Below, piece by piece: positions 50,956-59,952 of a stretch of 64,000 bases of DNA. The DNA is from Myxococcales bacterium (lineage in GTDB: Bacteria; Myxococcota_A; Polyangia; Nannocystales; Nannocystaceae): positions 248,001 to 312,000 of the forward strand of contig JACKDV010000007.1 in the NCBI GenBank assembly GCA_020633315.1, in the 5' to 3' direction. Each line of letters begins with the position of its first letter. The first letter of the stretch is position 1. The notes below the pieces were generated by a model. The model worked only from the letters and a program-made list of their open reading frames with translations. It had not been told where the DNA came from and did no database searches. The translations under genes were made by a program, and so were the position numbers.

Positions 50956-52863
50956 TCAGCGCGTGGCCGCGTCGTCGACGGCGAGCCAGGCGTCGCGGAG
51001 GGCTCGGAGCTCGGCCGACAGCTCGGCCTCCGGGATCAACGAGGTCCGCACGGTGCGGCGGGAGCTCTCGACCAGCGGGAGCTCCCGCTCGATCAGCCGA
51101 CCGGCACGGAACAGCGAGAGCGTGGCCGTCTCGCCGGGCTCGTGATCGGCGAGGCGGGCCAGCACGGTGCCGCGGTCCTGGGCCCGCCGCCCGTCCACCG
51201 CCACGATCTCGTCCTCGCGCATCAGCTCGGCCCGGTCGGCGGGCGAGCCCGGCACCACGTTGCGGACGCTGCCCTCGGGGCGCAGCTCGAGCCCCGTCTC
51301 CAGCCGCTGCAGCCGCTGGGCCCGGGTGAGCTGGGCCCGGGGCCGCCCGTCGTCGTCGAGCCAGGGGGCGCTGGTCTCCACGCGCACGCCCACCTGGGCC
51401 AGCCGCTCGGGCAGGGGCAGCTCCTCGGTGCCCTCCACGTAGCGCTCGAAGAACCACGCCATGTCCTCGCCCGCCTCGGCCGTGGCCGCCTCCACGATGT
51501 CGGCGAGCCCGATGCCCTTGCCCCGCGCTCCGTGGCTGGCCATCAGCCGGCGGAACAGCCCCGGCAGCGAGCCCTCGCGCCCGTGGGCGCTCGAGCGCAG
51601 GCGCAGCTCGAGGTCCAGCACCACGCCCACCAGATCGCCCTTGTCGTAGTAGCTCACCGCCACGTTGGGGTGGTTGGGCGCGGGCTGGTAGGCCTTGGTC
51701 CATGCCTCGAAGCTCAGCTCGGTCAGCGGCGCATGGTTGCGACCGGGGTGCTCGAGGTAGCGGCTCCAGCGTTGGCCCAGGCCGCTCACGTGCTCGCGTG
51801 GGGCCACCAAGCCGGCCCGCACCAGGCTCAGCGCCTCCATCGTCTCGGTGAAGCCCTCGTGGAACCACAGCAGGCGGGTGTAGCTCTCCTTGGCGTACTG
51901 AAGGGGGCCCAGCACCCGGTCGTGGATCCGCTTGACGTTCCACAGGTGGAACATCTCGTGGGCAACCAGCCGCGCCGCCCGGGGGTAGCCGCCGTCGGTG
52001 TCGAAGCTCGCGGGGTCCATCGCCATCGAGGTGCAGCTCGCGTGCTCGAGCCCGCCGCCGCCCGCCGCGGACAGCCGCGCGAGGAACAGGTAGCGCTCCA
52101 TCGGCAGCCCCTCCATCAGCCCGGCCTGGGCCCGGGCCACGCGCTCGGCGTCGGCGGCCAGGCGATCCACGTCCACGGCGGTGCCCTCGGCCCCGGTGAG
52201 CACGTACTCGAAGCGGGTGGTGCCCACGGTGAAGGCACGCACCTGGGGCGTGCCCAGCTCGATGGGCGCGTCGACCAGCGCGTCGTAGTCGGAGGCCCGT
52301 AGCCACGCCTGGCCGGCGGGGGCTCCCGGCTCCTCGGGCAGGGCCGCGTGGGCCGACCAACCCTCCGGCAGCACCACCTCCACCCGCGCCGGGCGGTGGA
52401 GCTCGCCCATCAGGTAGAGGAACGCGCTGGCGCTCACCAGGCTCGCGTGGCGATCGTCGACGTGGCTCTCCCGCACACCGTCGCCGTCGGCGAAGATCCG
52501 GTAGCGCAGGGTGAAGGGCTGGCCGTCGTGCTCCACCAGCCAGCTCTGCTTGTCGAGCCGGGTGAGCTCGAGCGGGCGGCCGCGGCGATCCTCGGCGCGC
52601 AGATCGTAGAGGTGCCGGGCGTGGTCGCGGATCTTGTACGAGCCCGGGGTCCAGGCGGGCAGGGCCACCTGGCTCGCCTCGCGGCCGGGATCGTCGACCT
52701 CCATCGTGACGTGCAGGTACTGCCGGTGGGGGGCGGGGAGATCCACCTGGTAGCGCACGGGCGCGGGCGCACGGGCGTGGGCGCGGCGAGGCAGGGCACA
52801 CGCTGCGAGCACCCCGACGAGCAAGAGCAGGGCCAGGTGGAGGCGACCTCGATCCACGAGCAT
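50956..52863 (-). CDS. M61 family glycyl aminopeptidase-like protease with PDZ domain
   Basis: The 635-residue product has a signal peptide with a possible lipobox (VGVLAAC). An N-terminal beta domain (YQVDLPAPHRQYLHVTMEVD, PAWTPGSYKIRD) typical of M61 follows, then the thermolysin-like catalytic domain with HEMFH (302-306) and the downstream LLWFHEGFTETME that supplies the third ligand. A PDZ domain comes next (GSVRNVVPGSPADRAELMREDEIVAVDGR). I choose ATG 52863 because TATGCT (complement of 52871-52876) ends 7 nt upstream; ATG 52875 overlaps that hexamer. It is periplasmic or surface-bound and probably trims peptides. The upstream gene ends in a strong hairpin, so this gene has its own promoter. 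Confidence 0.92.
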   Translation of the reverse strand: MLVDRGRLHLALLLLVGVLAACALPRRAHARAPAPVRYQVDLPAPHRQYLHVTMEVDDPGREASQVALPAWTPGSYKIRDHARHLYDLRAEDRRGRPLELTRLDKQSWLVEHDGQPFTLRYRIFADGDGVRESHVDDRHASLVSASAFLYLMGELHRPARVEVVLPEGWSAHAALPEEPGAPAGQAWLRASDYDALVDAPIELGTPQVRAFTVGTTRFEYVLTGAEGTAVDVDRLAADAERVARAQAGLMEGLPMERYLFLARLSAAGGGGLEHASCTSMAMDPASFDTDGGYPRAARLVAHEMFHLWNVKRIHDRVLGPLQYAKESYTRLLWFHEGFTETMEALSLVRAGLVAPREHVSGLGQRWSRYLEHPGRNHAPLTELSFEAWTKAYQPAPNHPNVAVSYYDKGDLVGVVLDLELRLRSSAHGREGSLPGLFRRLMASHGARGKGIGLADIVEAATAEAGEDMAWFFERYVEGTEELPLPERLAQVGVRVETSAPWLDDDGRPRAQLTRAQRLQRLETGLELRPEGSVRNVVPGSPADRAELMREDEIVAVDGRRAQDRGTVLARLADHEPGETATLSLFRAGRLIERELPLVESSRRTVRTSLIPEAELSAELRALRDAWLAVDDAATR

Positions 52864-52897
52864 CGCGGTGAGCATACGTGGGCCCGGCCCCATGCGA

Positions 52898-52927
52898 CGA
52901 AGGCCGAGCCCAGGGGCTCGGCCTTCG
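52898..52927 (-). terminator. 13-bp perfect stem-loop after the membrane protein gene
   Basis: CGAAGGCCGAGCC (52898-52910) and GGCTCGGCCTTCG (52915-52927) pair perfectly around a CAGG tetraloop, 25 bp after the stop of the 52952-53677 gene and just before the M61 promoter. No T-run follows. It is the strongest simple hairpin in the window. Confidence 0.7.
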
Positions 52928-52951
52928 GGTTCGGTGGAGCCGAGGCTCGGC

Positions 52952-53677
52952 TCAGCGGGCGCGGAGGAAGCGAGCGATGGGGCCCGCGAAGAACATCGGC
53001 GCCAGCATCAGCCCGCCGGCGAGCAGCCCCGCCACCGGTCCGTAGAGCATCAGGGAGCCGCGCGGCGTGAGCATCAGGTAGCTCATGGCGGGGGCCCCGA
53101 ACACGCCCAGGCCATCGGCGAGGGCGAGCACGCCGGCGCCGCCCAGGGCGAGCACGCCCCAGGTGCGGCCACGGAGCATGGCGACGAGGCCACCCACGCC
53201 CAGGCCGAGCGCCGCGAGCTGCATGCCCTCGGGCTCGGGACCCAGCGCCCACAGCACCAGGAAGGGCAGGAAGGTGCCGGCCGACTTCACCGAGCGGCGC
53301 ATGAGGATGAGCGACTCCTCCTGCAGGTTCCAGCGCTCGGCCGTGGCCTCGGAGTACTCGTAGCGCGAGGCCATGCCCTCGCCGAGCAGCAGCAGCCAGA
53401 TCGCCAGGTGGGTGAAGCCCACGAAGGCGATGATCGGCTCCATGCCCACCTTGAGCAGCACCAGCAGGATCAGCGAGCCGAAGTTGGCCACGCCGATCGC
53501 AAACCAGCGGGCCCAGAACCACTCGGCGGCCAGCCCCACGAACGCGGTGCCGTAGACGAGGGCCAGGCCCAGGTAGCAGGCGAACAGCTCATCGGGCCCC
53601 AGGCCCGCCGTCATGGCGAACTGGGTGACGTAGAAGCCGAGGAGCAACAGCGCGATTGCGCGGCGAATTCCAACCAT
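52952..53677 (-). CDS. Polytopic membrane protein of unknown function
   Basis: A 241-residue protein with seven or eight hydrophobic helices (IALLLLGFYVTQFAMTAGL, ACYLGLALVYGTAFVGLAAEWF, FGSLILLVLLKVGMEPIIAFVG and four more) separated by short loops, one of which is longer and charged (YEYSEATAERWNLQEES). No family motif is evident. GAGAGGACG precedes ATG 53677. It ends in a strong hairpin before the M61 gene, so it is a separate unit. A transporter or sensor role cannot be argued. Confidence 0.78.
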   Translation of the reverse strand: MVGIRRAIALLLLGFYVTQFAMTAGLGPDELFACYLGLALVYGTAFVGLAAEWFWARWFAIGVANFGSLILLVLLKVGMEPIIAFVGFTHLAIWLLLLGEGMASRYEYSEATAERWNLQEESLILMRRSVKSAGTFLPFLVLWALGPEPEGMQLAALGLGVGGLVAMLRGRTWGVLALGGAGVLALADGLGVFGAPAMSYLMLTPRGSLMLYGPVAGLLAGGLMLAPMFFAGPIARFLRAR

Positions 53678-53923
53678 GGGGCGTCCTCTCGTCCGTGACC
53701 CAGCCTACGATGGTGGTCCTGGTCGTGCAAAGGGGCCCGTGGGCGTGCGCGATGGTCCCTGGGGGCCGGGGCGGCCCGGACGGCGGTGAAAGGCCATCCC
53801 GGAGTCGTCGTTGACCGATGCGATAGGCACGCTAGCCTCGACGCTGGACGAGGCCCACGACCGCCGGTAGCGTGGTCGATGGGGCGCTCGACTCGCCGGG
53901 GACGCACCCGAGGACGACTGGCC

Positions 53924-54364
53924 ATGCGTATCGTCTCCTGCGCTCTGCTCACCGCCGCGCTGCTGCTCGGACCCGGCTGCCGGGCGCCCGCTCCGACCAA
54001 CCCGCCGGTCAGCGGCGCCCTGCGCGGCGGGGCGACGATCGTCCCGGCCCGCTGCGTCAGCACGCAGTCGTGCCTGCTAGGCCAGGTGGTGTCGGCCGAG
54101 TCGGCCACCCCGCTGGCGCGAGCGACCGTGTTCCTCGAGCGCGAGGACACCCTCGAGACCGGCGCCGACGAGGAAGCCGAGGGGGGCGGCCCCGTGACCA
54201 TCACCACCCTCACCGACGACCAGGGCGTGTTCGCGGTGGAGGAGCCGCCGGCCGGTCGCTATCGGCTGCGGGTGTTCAAGCGGGAGCGCGAGCTCGAGAT
54301 CCGCGGCCTGCCCCTGGGCGAGCCGGGCACCACGATGGTGCCGGTCCGGCTGCCGCAGGGCTGA
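53924..54364 (+). CDS. Lipoprotein with carboxypeptidase regulatory-like (transthyretin-like) domain
   Basis: A 146-residue lipoprotein (signal MRIVSCALLTAALLLGPGC). A short Pro/Thr region is followed by a beta-sandwich with the CarboxypepD_reg pattern: CLLGQVVSAESATPLARATVFLER, TLTDDQGVFAVEEPPAGRYRLRVF. Such domains are structural and occur in surface proteins. I start at ATG 53924, where the signal begins; the frame is open to 53786 with no signal. It converges on the cupin gene with a 12-bp gap. Function unknown. Confidence 0.8.
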   Translation: MRIVSCALLTAALLLGPGCRAPAPTNPPVSGALRGGATIVPARCVSTQSCLLGQVVSAESATPLARATVFLEREDTLETGADEEAEGGGPVTITTLTDDQGVFAVEEPPAGRYRLRVFKRERELEIRGLPLGEPGTTMVPVRLPQG

Positions 54365-54376
54365 CGGGCGCGGCGA

Positions 54377-55129
54377 TCAGCCGTCGCCGTCGAGCGTGCG
54401 CTTGAGGGCGTCGAGATCGGTGAGGCTGGGATCGTCGTCGACCCCGGGCTGGGGCGCGGCCTCGGTGCGAGCCTGGGGCCTCGCGGCGCCCGGCTGGGCC
54501 ACCTTGCGGCGCAGGGCCTCGAGCTCGGCCTCCACCTGCTCGTCGATGGCTGCCTCCCGGGCGGCTCTCCGCGCCGTGTCGCGCCCCGGCTCGTCGGCGC
54601 GGGCCTCGGGGCTCGGCGGCGCCTCGCGGTGCAGCTCGGTGGTCTCGCCCTCCCAATAGCCCACCTCGGCGCCCAGCGGGAAGGTGACCACCCGCCGCGC
54701 CTGGCCGTCGTCGTCGCGCAGCGCTCCCACCACGCCCACCTTGCCGGCGTCCGGGTACACGCACACGTCGGGGACGGTCATGGTGGAGATCACCAGGTAG
54801 CGCACCACCTCGCTCCCCGTGTTGGTGAGCTGGTGGGCGTCGTCGGGGCCCACGGGCAGCGCCACGTAGTCGCCCGCGCGCACCGAGAGCTGCCGACGAC
54901 CCAGCCGCAGCATCGCCTCGCCCGTGAGCACGAACAGCGCCTCCTCGTTGGCGCTGTGGTAGTGGAACGGCCAGGCGGTCTTGCCCGGGTCCAGCTCCAT
55001 CATGCTGCAGCCGAGCTGGTGGCCGCCCGCGGCCTGCCCCAGGCGTCGACGGCGATGCGCGAACAGATCGCCTCGACCGCCCGTCTCCCAGGGCAGATCA
55101 TCGCTGTGAACGATACGAGAGCCCGACAT
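54377..55129 (-). CDS. Cupin-domain protein with helical C-terminal extension
   Basis: A 250-residue protein. Residues 1-150 form a cupin beta barrel: HYHSANEEALFVLTGEAMLRLG with metal-binding His-x-His and Glu, then GDYVALPVGPDDAHQLTNTG with the last His, and VCVYPDAGK. The last 80 residues are Arg/Glu/Ala-rich and probably coiled (AREAAIDEQVEAELEALRRKV). The cupin resembles those annotated as sugar-phosphate or small-molecule binding, sometimes glyoxalase-like; the reaction is unknown. TACATA lies 8 nt before the ATG, again a leaderless-type spacing. No pathway partner is adjacent. Confidence 0.85.
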   Translation of the reverse strand: MSGSRIVHSDDLPWETGGRGDLFAHRRRRLGQAAGGHQLGCSMMELDPGKTAWPFHYHSANEEALFVLTGEAMLRLGRRQLSVRAGDYVALPVGPDDAHQLTNTGSEVVRYLVISTMTVPDVCVYPDAGKVGVVGALRDDDGQARRVVTFPLGAEVGYWEGETTELHREAPPSPEARADEPGRDTARRAAREAAIDEQVEAELEALRRKVAQPGAARPQARTEAAPQPGVDDDPSLTDLDALKRTLDGDG

Positions 55130-55186
55130 CGCCCTCGTATGTACCCCGCGGCGCGCGACGAAGGAACGCGCCGCGACGGAGGAGGG

Positions 55187-55426
55187 CTACTCCTCGGCCT
55201 TCTTCTCGGCGGTGCCCTCGACGCCCATGTTCTTGTACTGGCCGGCGAGGCCACCGTCCTCTTCCTTCTCGGTGACGATGCCGATGATCGAGGAACCGAT
55301 GAGCCAGCCGAACAGGCTCACGAAGCCCACCATGAGCAGGAGCTGCATCACGCCACCCGCGGTGTTGAGCGGCGGCTTGGTGGAGCTGAGCTCCCACTTG
55401 TTGTCGGCGATCTCCGCTGAGGACAT
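55187..55426 (-). CDS. Small single-pass membrane protein
   Basis: A 79-residue protein with one transmembrane helix (VMQLLLMVGFVSLFGWLIGSSIIGIV) between a polar N-terminus (SSAEIADNKWELSSTKPP) and a Lys/Glu-rich C-terminus. Start ATG 55426 is preceded by a GGAG-like GAGTTTC, not convincing. No family is recognised. It lies between the cupin and the TolC-like gene on the same strand. Short membrane proteins of this kind often accompany a larger complex, but no partner is evident. Confidence 0.65.
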   Translation of the reverse strand: MSSAEIADNKWELSSTKPPLNTAGGVMQLLLMVGFVSLFGWLIGSSIIGIVTEKEEDGGLAGQYKNMGVEGTAEKKAEE

Positions 55427-55627
55427 GTGAAACTCCGTTGGTCCGCAGGACTGGGTACGTGAGCGCGAATCACACCCGCGGGGATTTTCAAGCTATCACG
55501 CGGCCCCGGACGGCGACAAGCACCGCCGAGGGGGCCGGGATGGCGGTCTTCGGGCTTGGACACCGCTGGGCCCGGCGAGGTTCTCGCCCGTGCCGGCGAG
55601 CCTCGCGAGCTCGACCGCCGGGCGGGC

Positions 55628-57373
55628 TCAGGGCAGCTCGATGCCGTAGGCGGGAAGGATCTCGCCGTTGAGTGCCTGGAGCTGGACGAGCGCCTTGAGG
55701 TAGTTGATCTGCGCGTTGAGCGCTGATGCCGCGGCGCGGTCGACCTCGTCGAGGCGTTGGAGCACATCGTAGTTGGTCGAGCGACCCACCTCGAAGCGAG
55801 CCTGCTCGGCCTCGAGGTTCTCCTTGGCCAGCTCGAGCGAGATGTCGGCGACCTCCATCACCTTGGCCGCGGTGCGCAGGCCGTTGGCCGCCCGGATCAC
55901 CCCGCCGGCCACCTGCTGCCGCGCCTGGCTGAGCTGCACCTCGGCCTTCTCGAGCTGCAGCACCGCGGCCTCGTGCTGACCCTTGGGCCCGCGGTTCTGC
56001 ACGTCCCAGGTCAGGCTCACCTGACCGCTGAGGGTCCAGTCGGCGAGCAGGCCGTCGTTGCGGACGTCGCTGCTGAAGATGTTGCGGAAGGCCTCGGGCC
56101 AGCTTCCCTGCGCGCCGGGATCTCCGGTGCTGGCATCGGGCACGCTGTCGACGCTGCGGCCCTGCGGCGTGAAGCTGCCGCTCACGTCGAGCTGGGGCAG
56201 GCGGTTGTTGGCCGCGACGATCTCGTCGATGCGCCGGCTCTCGATCCCCAGCTGGAGCTGACGGATCTGCGGGTTGCTCGACAGGGCGCCCTCGAGCTCG
56301 GCCTGCACGTCGACCGGCCGCGGCTTGACCACGGGATCGGTCATCGGCAGCACGCCCAGGGTGTCCTGCTCGGCGAGCGACTCGCCCATCAGCGTGCGCA
56401 GGTCGAGGCTGGCCGACAGCAGGGCGTTCTCGGCATTGATCACGTCGCTCTCGCGCGCGGCGAGGGCCTGCTCCACCGCCTTGGCGTCGACCGGCGACAG
56501 GCGGCCGGCGGCGACCAGGGCCTGGGTGCGCTCGAGCTGGCGCTGGGCCAGCTCCACGCTGCGGCGCTTGTTCTCGAGGTCGCGGTGGGCGAAGAGCAGA
56601 TCCCAGTAGGCGCTGATGATGTCGCGCACCAGGTCCTGCGCGGTGATCTGGCGGGTGGCCTCCACCTGGCTCACCGCGATGCGGGCCCGGTTGATGTCGG
56701 CGCGGTTGACCTTGAGCCCCGCCCCGCGCAGCAGCGGGTGCGACACGGTCAGCGTGGGCACGATGGCGTAGCTGGCCAGCTGATACGAGCCCGCGTTGGC
56801 GTCGAAGAAGTTGATCGGCTGCTCGGTGAGGGTGCGGGTGGCTCGGACGGTGACCGACACGTTGCCGCCGGTCTCGAGCTTGCGGCTCACCCCGAAGTTG
56901 GCGCCCACGGTGCGCGTGCCCAGGGCGAAGGTGAACTGAGAGCCGCGCTGGGGGGTCTGCGAGATGCTGCCGTTGACCCCGGCCGTGATGAACACGTCGT
57001 AGGCTCCGAGCGCCGCCATCACCTGGGCCTCGGTGATCTGGATGTCGACCGCGTTGGCGGCGAGATCGAGGTTGGTCTCGATCGATCGCTGCAGCACCTG
57101 CGACAGCTCCATCTCGTCGCTGGCGAAGGGCGGCACGTAGTCGTCCGACAGCCCGGTCATCTCCACCTCGGGCTCGATGGCATCGGTGGCCGCCGCGGTG
57201 GCGGCGGTGGACGTCGATGCTCCCGGGGCGGCCGGACCCTCCGGCTCCTCCTCTCCCTCGCCTTCGGGCGAAGGCTCCGAGCCTTCGGAGCGCGTGGGCT
57301 CTGGGCGGGGATCTCCTTGGGTGGGGGCCGGCGCGACGAGGATCAGAGCGGCGATGTTCGTGAGCAGATGCAC
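55628..57373 (-). CDS. TolC-family outer membrane efflux protein
   Basis: A 581-residue outer-membrane channel subunit. A signal-like N-terminus and a Pro/Glu/Ser-rich stretch (25-75) are followed by the two OEP repeats with their long helices and short strands: LSQVLQRSIETNLDLAANAVDI, ISAYWDLLFAHRDLENKRRSVELAQRQL, IQEAQV-type, and ISLELAKENLEAEQARFEVGRSTNYDVLQRLDEVDRAAASALNAQINYLKAL read in pieces. TolC homologues trimerise and give export systems a path across the outer membrane. No inner-membrane pump or fusion protein is adjacent, so it may serve several exporters, including the ABC pair at 29562. The start is ATG 57373. Confidence 0.93.
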   Translation of the reverse strand: MHLLTNIAALILVAPAPTQGDPRPEPTRSEGSEPSPEGEGEEEPEGPAAPGASTSTAATAAATDAIEPEVEMTGLSDDYVPPFASDEMELSQVLQRSIETNLDLAANAVDIQITEAQVMAALGAYDVFITAGVNGSISQTPQRGSQFTFALGTRTVGANFGVSRKLETGGNVSVTVRATRTLTEQPINFFDANAGSYQLASYAIVPTLTVSHPLLRGAGLKVNRADINRARIAVSQVEATRQITAQDLVRDIISAYWDLLFAHRDLENKRRSVELAQRQLERTQALVAAGRLSPVDAKAVEQALAARESDVINAENALLSASLDLRTLMGESLAEQDTLGVLPMTDPVVKPRPVDVQAELEGALSSNPQIRQLQLGIESRRIDEIVAANNRLPQLDVSGSFTPQGRSVDSVPDASTGDPGAQGSWPEAFRNIFSSDVRNDGLLADWTLSGQVSLTWDVQNRGPKGQHEAAVLQLEKAEVQLSQARQQVAGGVIRAANGLRTAAKVMEVADISLELAKENLEAEQARFEVGRSTNYDVLQRLDEVDRAAASALNAQINYLKALVQLQALNGEILPAYGIELP

Positions 57374-57672
57374 AACAGACCCCGCGATCGGGTCGAGATG
57401 GCTCCCGATGGCGTCACGCGGATACCGCCACGCTCCACCGGGGTCAAGCCGGGAACCGTGGGCCGGCCCCGTGTGCCCCTTTGGACGTCATGGCTCGAAT
57501 CACGGTTTCGCCAACGAGGATGCGGTTTCGGACCCCAGGGGAGCGAGGGGTTGGCGCCATCCCGATGTAAGCTGACACGCGTCAACCCGTTGCCTGCTCC
57601 GAGGAGCGATGTTTCCCTGTGTGTCCGGCGCCGATGGTCTCATTCGTGGCGCCCGCCTGCGCGGGCGACGCG
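57374..57672. other. 299-bp divergent intergenic region
   Basis: Separates the TolC-like gene from the second ECF sigma gene and must hold both promoters. Composition is lower in GC than the genes. TAAGCT at 57568-57573 might be a -10, and a TGAC-ACGC-GTCA dyad lies at about 57573-57584. I see no clear ECF autoregulation motif (GGAAC). Confidence 0.35.
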
Positions 57673-58326
57673 ATGCCCAGGGCCAAGGCCGAGCCACCCC
57701 GCGTGAACGGATCCAACACCGATGTCCTGTCTCCTGACGAAGAGCGTGCCCTCGTGGCGCGAGCGCAGGCTGGCGAGGTGGCGGCCTTCCGCGCCCTCTA
57801 CCAGCGCTACGCGCAGGCGGTGCATCGCTACGCGATCCTCCCGCTCGTGCACGATCGCACGCTGGCCGAGGATCTGCTCGCGGACACCTTCGTGCGGGCG
57901 CTGGAGAACATCGGGCGCTTCCGTTGGCAGGGCAAGGGCGTGCTGCCCTGGCTCATCCGCATCGCGAAGAACCTCTGCCTCGATCACCTGCGGAGATCGG
58001 GGCGCGTGGGCAGCTGGCCCACCGAGTACGAGCAGCTCATCCCCGATCCCGGGGAGTGGAACGGCGAGACGCTGGCGGCACACCTCGAGATCACGGGGTT
58101 GCTGCGCGAGCGCATCGACGAGTGCCTCGAGGAGATCAACCCTCGCTATCGTCGAGTGCTCGAGCTTCGCCTCGTGCAGGGCCTGGCCCGTGATCGAGCG
58201 GCCGAGACGATGGAGGTCTCCATCGGCACGCTCGACGTGCTCCTGTTCCGCGCCTGCAAGGCATTCCGCAAGGTCTACGTTCAGCGCTACGGCGATGGTC
58301 CACAGCGCGAGTTCGGGCACCCATGA
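57673..58326 (+). CDS. ECF-type RNA polymerase sigma factor (second system)
   Basis: A 217-residue ECF sigma factor with region 2 (FRALYQRYAQAVHRYA, LAEDLLADTFVRALENIGRFRW, VLPWLIRIAKNLCLDHLRR) and region 4 (INPRYRRVLELRLVQGLARDRAAETMEVSIGTLDVLLFRACKAF, in pieces). The start is ATG 57673 with the frame open to 57619. It overlaps the next gene by four bases and leads a four-gene ATGA-linked operon. Unlike the first ECF system, no outer-membrane-type gene precedes it. The activating signal is unknown. Confidence 0.92.
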   Translation: MPRAKAEPPRVNGSNTDVLSPDEERALVARAQAGEVAAFRALYQRYAQAVHRYAILPLVHDRTLAEDLLADTFVRALENIGRFRWQGKGVLPWLIRIAKNLCLDHLRRSGRVGSWPTEYEQLIPDPGEWNGETLAAHLEITGLLRERIDECLEEINPRYRRVLELRLVQGLARDRAAETMEVSIGTLDVLLFRACKAFRKVYVQRYGDGPQREFGHP

Positions 58327-58898
58327 CGCACACACACGATGATCACGCGCTCTCGTCGAGCGCCGCCTCCGGGCCGCACGAGGACCCGTCCTCGCTCGCG
58401 GACGCCGAGCGCATCGCGGCCGAGCTGGCCGCGCTGGGCGAGGATCCGGTGGACGACGACGAGCTCGCCTTCGCCACGACGGTCGCCGACGGTCTCTCCC
58501 ACGAGGACGTCCGCACCGTCGCCACCCTGGTGGCGCTGAGCCGCTGGGAGCCATCGGCTCGCGAGCTGCTGCCGCTCGAGCGCCAACGCGTGTGGCGGCG
58601 GGTGGCCGAGCACGCGCCCGCTCCGGTCGCCGATCCCTCGCAGACCGCCGCCAACGGCTGGGCCGGGTGGCGCGGCGTGGTGGCCGGGCTCGCGCTGGTG
58701 GCCGGGCTCGCCGTGGTGCCGCGCTTCGACGTGGCCGCGCCTGCGTCGCAGGAGCAGCGCGCGGCCACCCAGGAGCTGGGCGAGGCGGCGCGGCTGGGCA
58801 TCGAGGTGTTCGGCGACAAGGACGGCGCTCGGGCCAGCTCCTTGGCGGACGACTACGAGGCTCGCCTGCGGGCGGCTCGGGGAGGCGACGCGGGATGA
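58323..58898 (+). CDS. Probable anti-sigma membrane protein
   Basis: A 191-residue single-pass protein: a polar, Ser/Asp/Glu-rich N-terminal domain of about 105 residues with a helical part (DVRTVATLVALSRWEPSARELLPLERQRVWRRV), one transmembrane helix (WRGVVAGLALVAGLAVVPRF), then a short coiled exoplasmic tail (EQRAATQELGEAARLG). The topology and position after the ECF gene (ATGA overlap) fit an anti-sigma factor. No zinc-binding HxxxCxxC is present. It is followed by two lipoprotein genes linked by the same overlaps. Confidence 0.7.
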   Translation: MTHTHDDHALSSSAASGPHEDPSSLADAERIAAELAALGEDPVDDDELAFATTVADGLSHEDVRTVATLVALSRWEPSARELLPLERQRVWRRVAEHAPAPVADPSQTAANGWAGWRGVVAGLALVAGLAVVPRFDVAAPASQEQRAATQELGEAARLGIEVFGDKDGARASSLADDYEARLRAARGGDAG

Positions 58899-59458
58899 CT
58901 CGCCCTCCCTCGCGTGGGCGCGGCCTGGGGATCGGGTTGCTCGGGCTGTTGCTCGTGGCTCCGATCGCGGGCTGTGATCCCGACGCGGACGAGACCGCGC
59001 CGCAGGAGCGTCGGGGTCCCGACGCCACCCTGCGCACGCACCTGGTCGAGCCCGGCGAGCCCACGGCCGAGGGCCTCGCCTACCTGCGAGCGATGGCCGA
59101 CGCGCACGCGAAGGCCGACGAGCGCGAGGGCGAGGCTCGCATCGGCGTGCTGCGACGAGCGCTGGCACAGCCGGTGCCCGCCGGATTGCACGAGGCCGAG
59201 ATCGTCCGCCTCGACGTGGCGGCGCGGCTCGGCGAGGAGCTGATGAACGGCGGCCCGCACGGCGCCCAGGCGGCACGCGAGCTGCTGGCCCCCATGCTCG
59301 GGGTGGAGCGCTCGCTGCCGCTGGATCGCGCCACCGCCCGTGCGCTGGTGGTGCTCGGCGACGCGGCGGTGCGGAGCGGCGACGATGCCCTGGCCGCGGG
59401 CAGCTATGCGCGGTCGATCGAGATGATGACCCTGTTGCGCCAGGAGCTGGAACCATGA
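58895..59458 (+). CDS. Helical lipoprotein in the ECF operon
   Basis: A 187-residue lipoprotein (signal GIGLLGLLLVAPIAGC) with an acidic linker and a helical domain with TPR-like rhythm (GLAYLRAMADAHAKADEREGEARIGVLRRALAQP, LDRATARALVVLGDAAVRSGDDALAAGSYARSIEMM, in pieces). ATG 58895 overlaps the anti-sigma-like stop. TPR-like lipoproteins often scaffold envelope complexes. Its position in the operon suggests it feeds an envelope state into the sigma factor. Function unknown. Confidence 0.75.
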   Translation: MTRPPSRGRGLGIGLLGLLLVAPIAGCDPDADETAPQERRGPDATLRTHLVEPGEPTAEGLAYLRAMADAHAKADEREGEARIGVLRRALAQPVPAGLHEAEIVRLDVAARLGEELMNGGPHGAQAARELLAPMLGVERSLPLDRATARALVVLGDAAVRSGDDALAAGSYARSIEMMTLLRQELEP

Positions 59459-59949
59459 GGGTGACGCGACGACGAAGCCTCCGACGAGGGTCCTCCCGCC
59501 GGCTGGTTCGGCTCGGCGTGGGCCTGGGCGTCCTGGTGCTGTCGGCCTGTCAGGCCACGGCGCGCGGCGGCGGCACGGCCACCCCGGGCGGCAACGGGGC
59601 GGTGTCCGAGGGGCCCGACCCCGAGGGCAACCACGAGGGCGACAACATCGGCGACCTCGAGGCACGCCTCGATCGCCTGCAGCAAGAGCAGGCGCGGGTG
59701 GTCAGCAGCTCCGACGGCAGCTTCGGCGTGTGCGAGGACCTGTGCTCGCTCGCCTCGAAGATCTGCACCGTGAAGGAAAAACTGTGCGAGATCGCCGATC
59801 GCCACCCCGGCGAGGACGAGTACCAGGGCCTGTGCCGCAAGGCCGAGCTCGAGTGCAACGAGGCCGAGGACTCCTGTGTCGCCTGCGTGGAGGCCCGGGA
59901 GGGCGGCTCGAGCCAGCCCGACGACGCCAACGAGTCCTCGGCTCCCTAG
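59455..59949 (+). CDS. Cys-rich lipoprotein ending the ECF operon
   Basis: A 164-residue lipoprotein: a basic N-terminus (TRRRSLRRGSSRRLVR), a signal ending VLSAC, a Gly/Asn/Glu linker with a short coiled segment (DLEARLDRLQQEQARVV), and a module with ten cysteines (CEDLCSLASKICTVKEKLC, GLCRKAELECNEAEDSCVAC). The cysteine pattern C-x3-C-x6-C-x6-C suggests a helical disulfide hairpin. I recall similar proteins beside ECF genes in other myxobacteria, but I cannot name the family. It overlaps the preceding gene by ATGA, so it is expressed with the sigma factor. Confidence 0.78.
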   Translation: MRVTRRRSLRRGSSRRLVRLGVGLGVLVLSACQATARGGGTATPGGNGAVSEGPDPEGNHEGDNIGDLEARLDRLQQEQARVVSSSDGSFGVCEDLCSLASKICTVKEKLCEIADRHPGEDEYQGLCRKAELECNEAEDSCVACVEAREGGSSQPDDANESSAP

Positions 59950-59952
59950 CGG

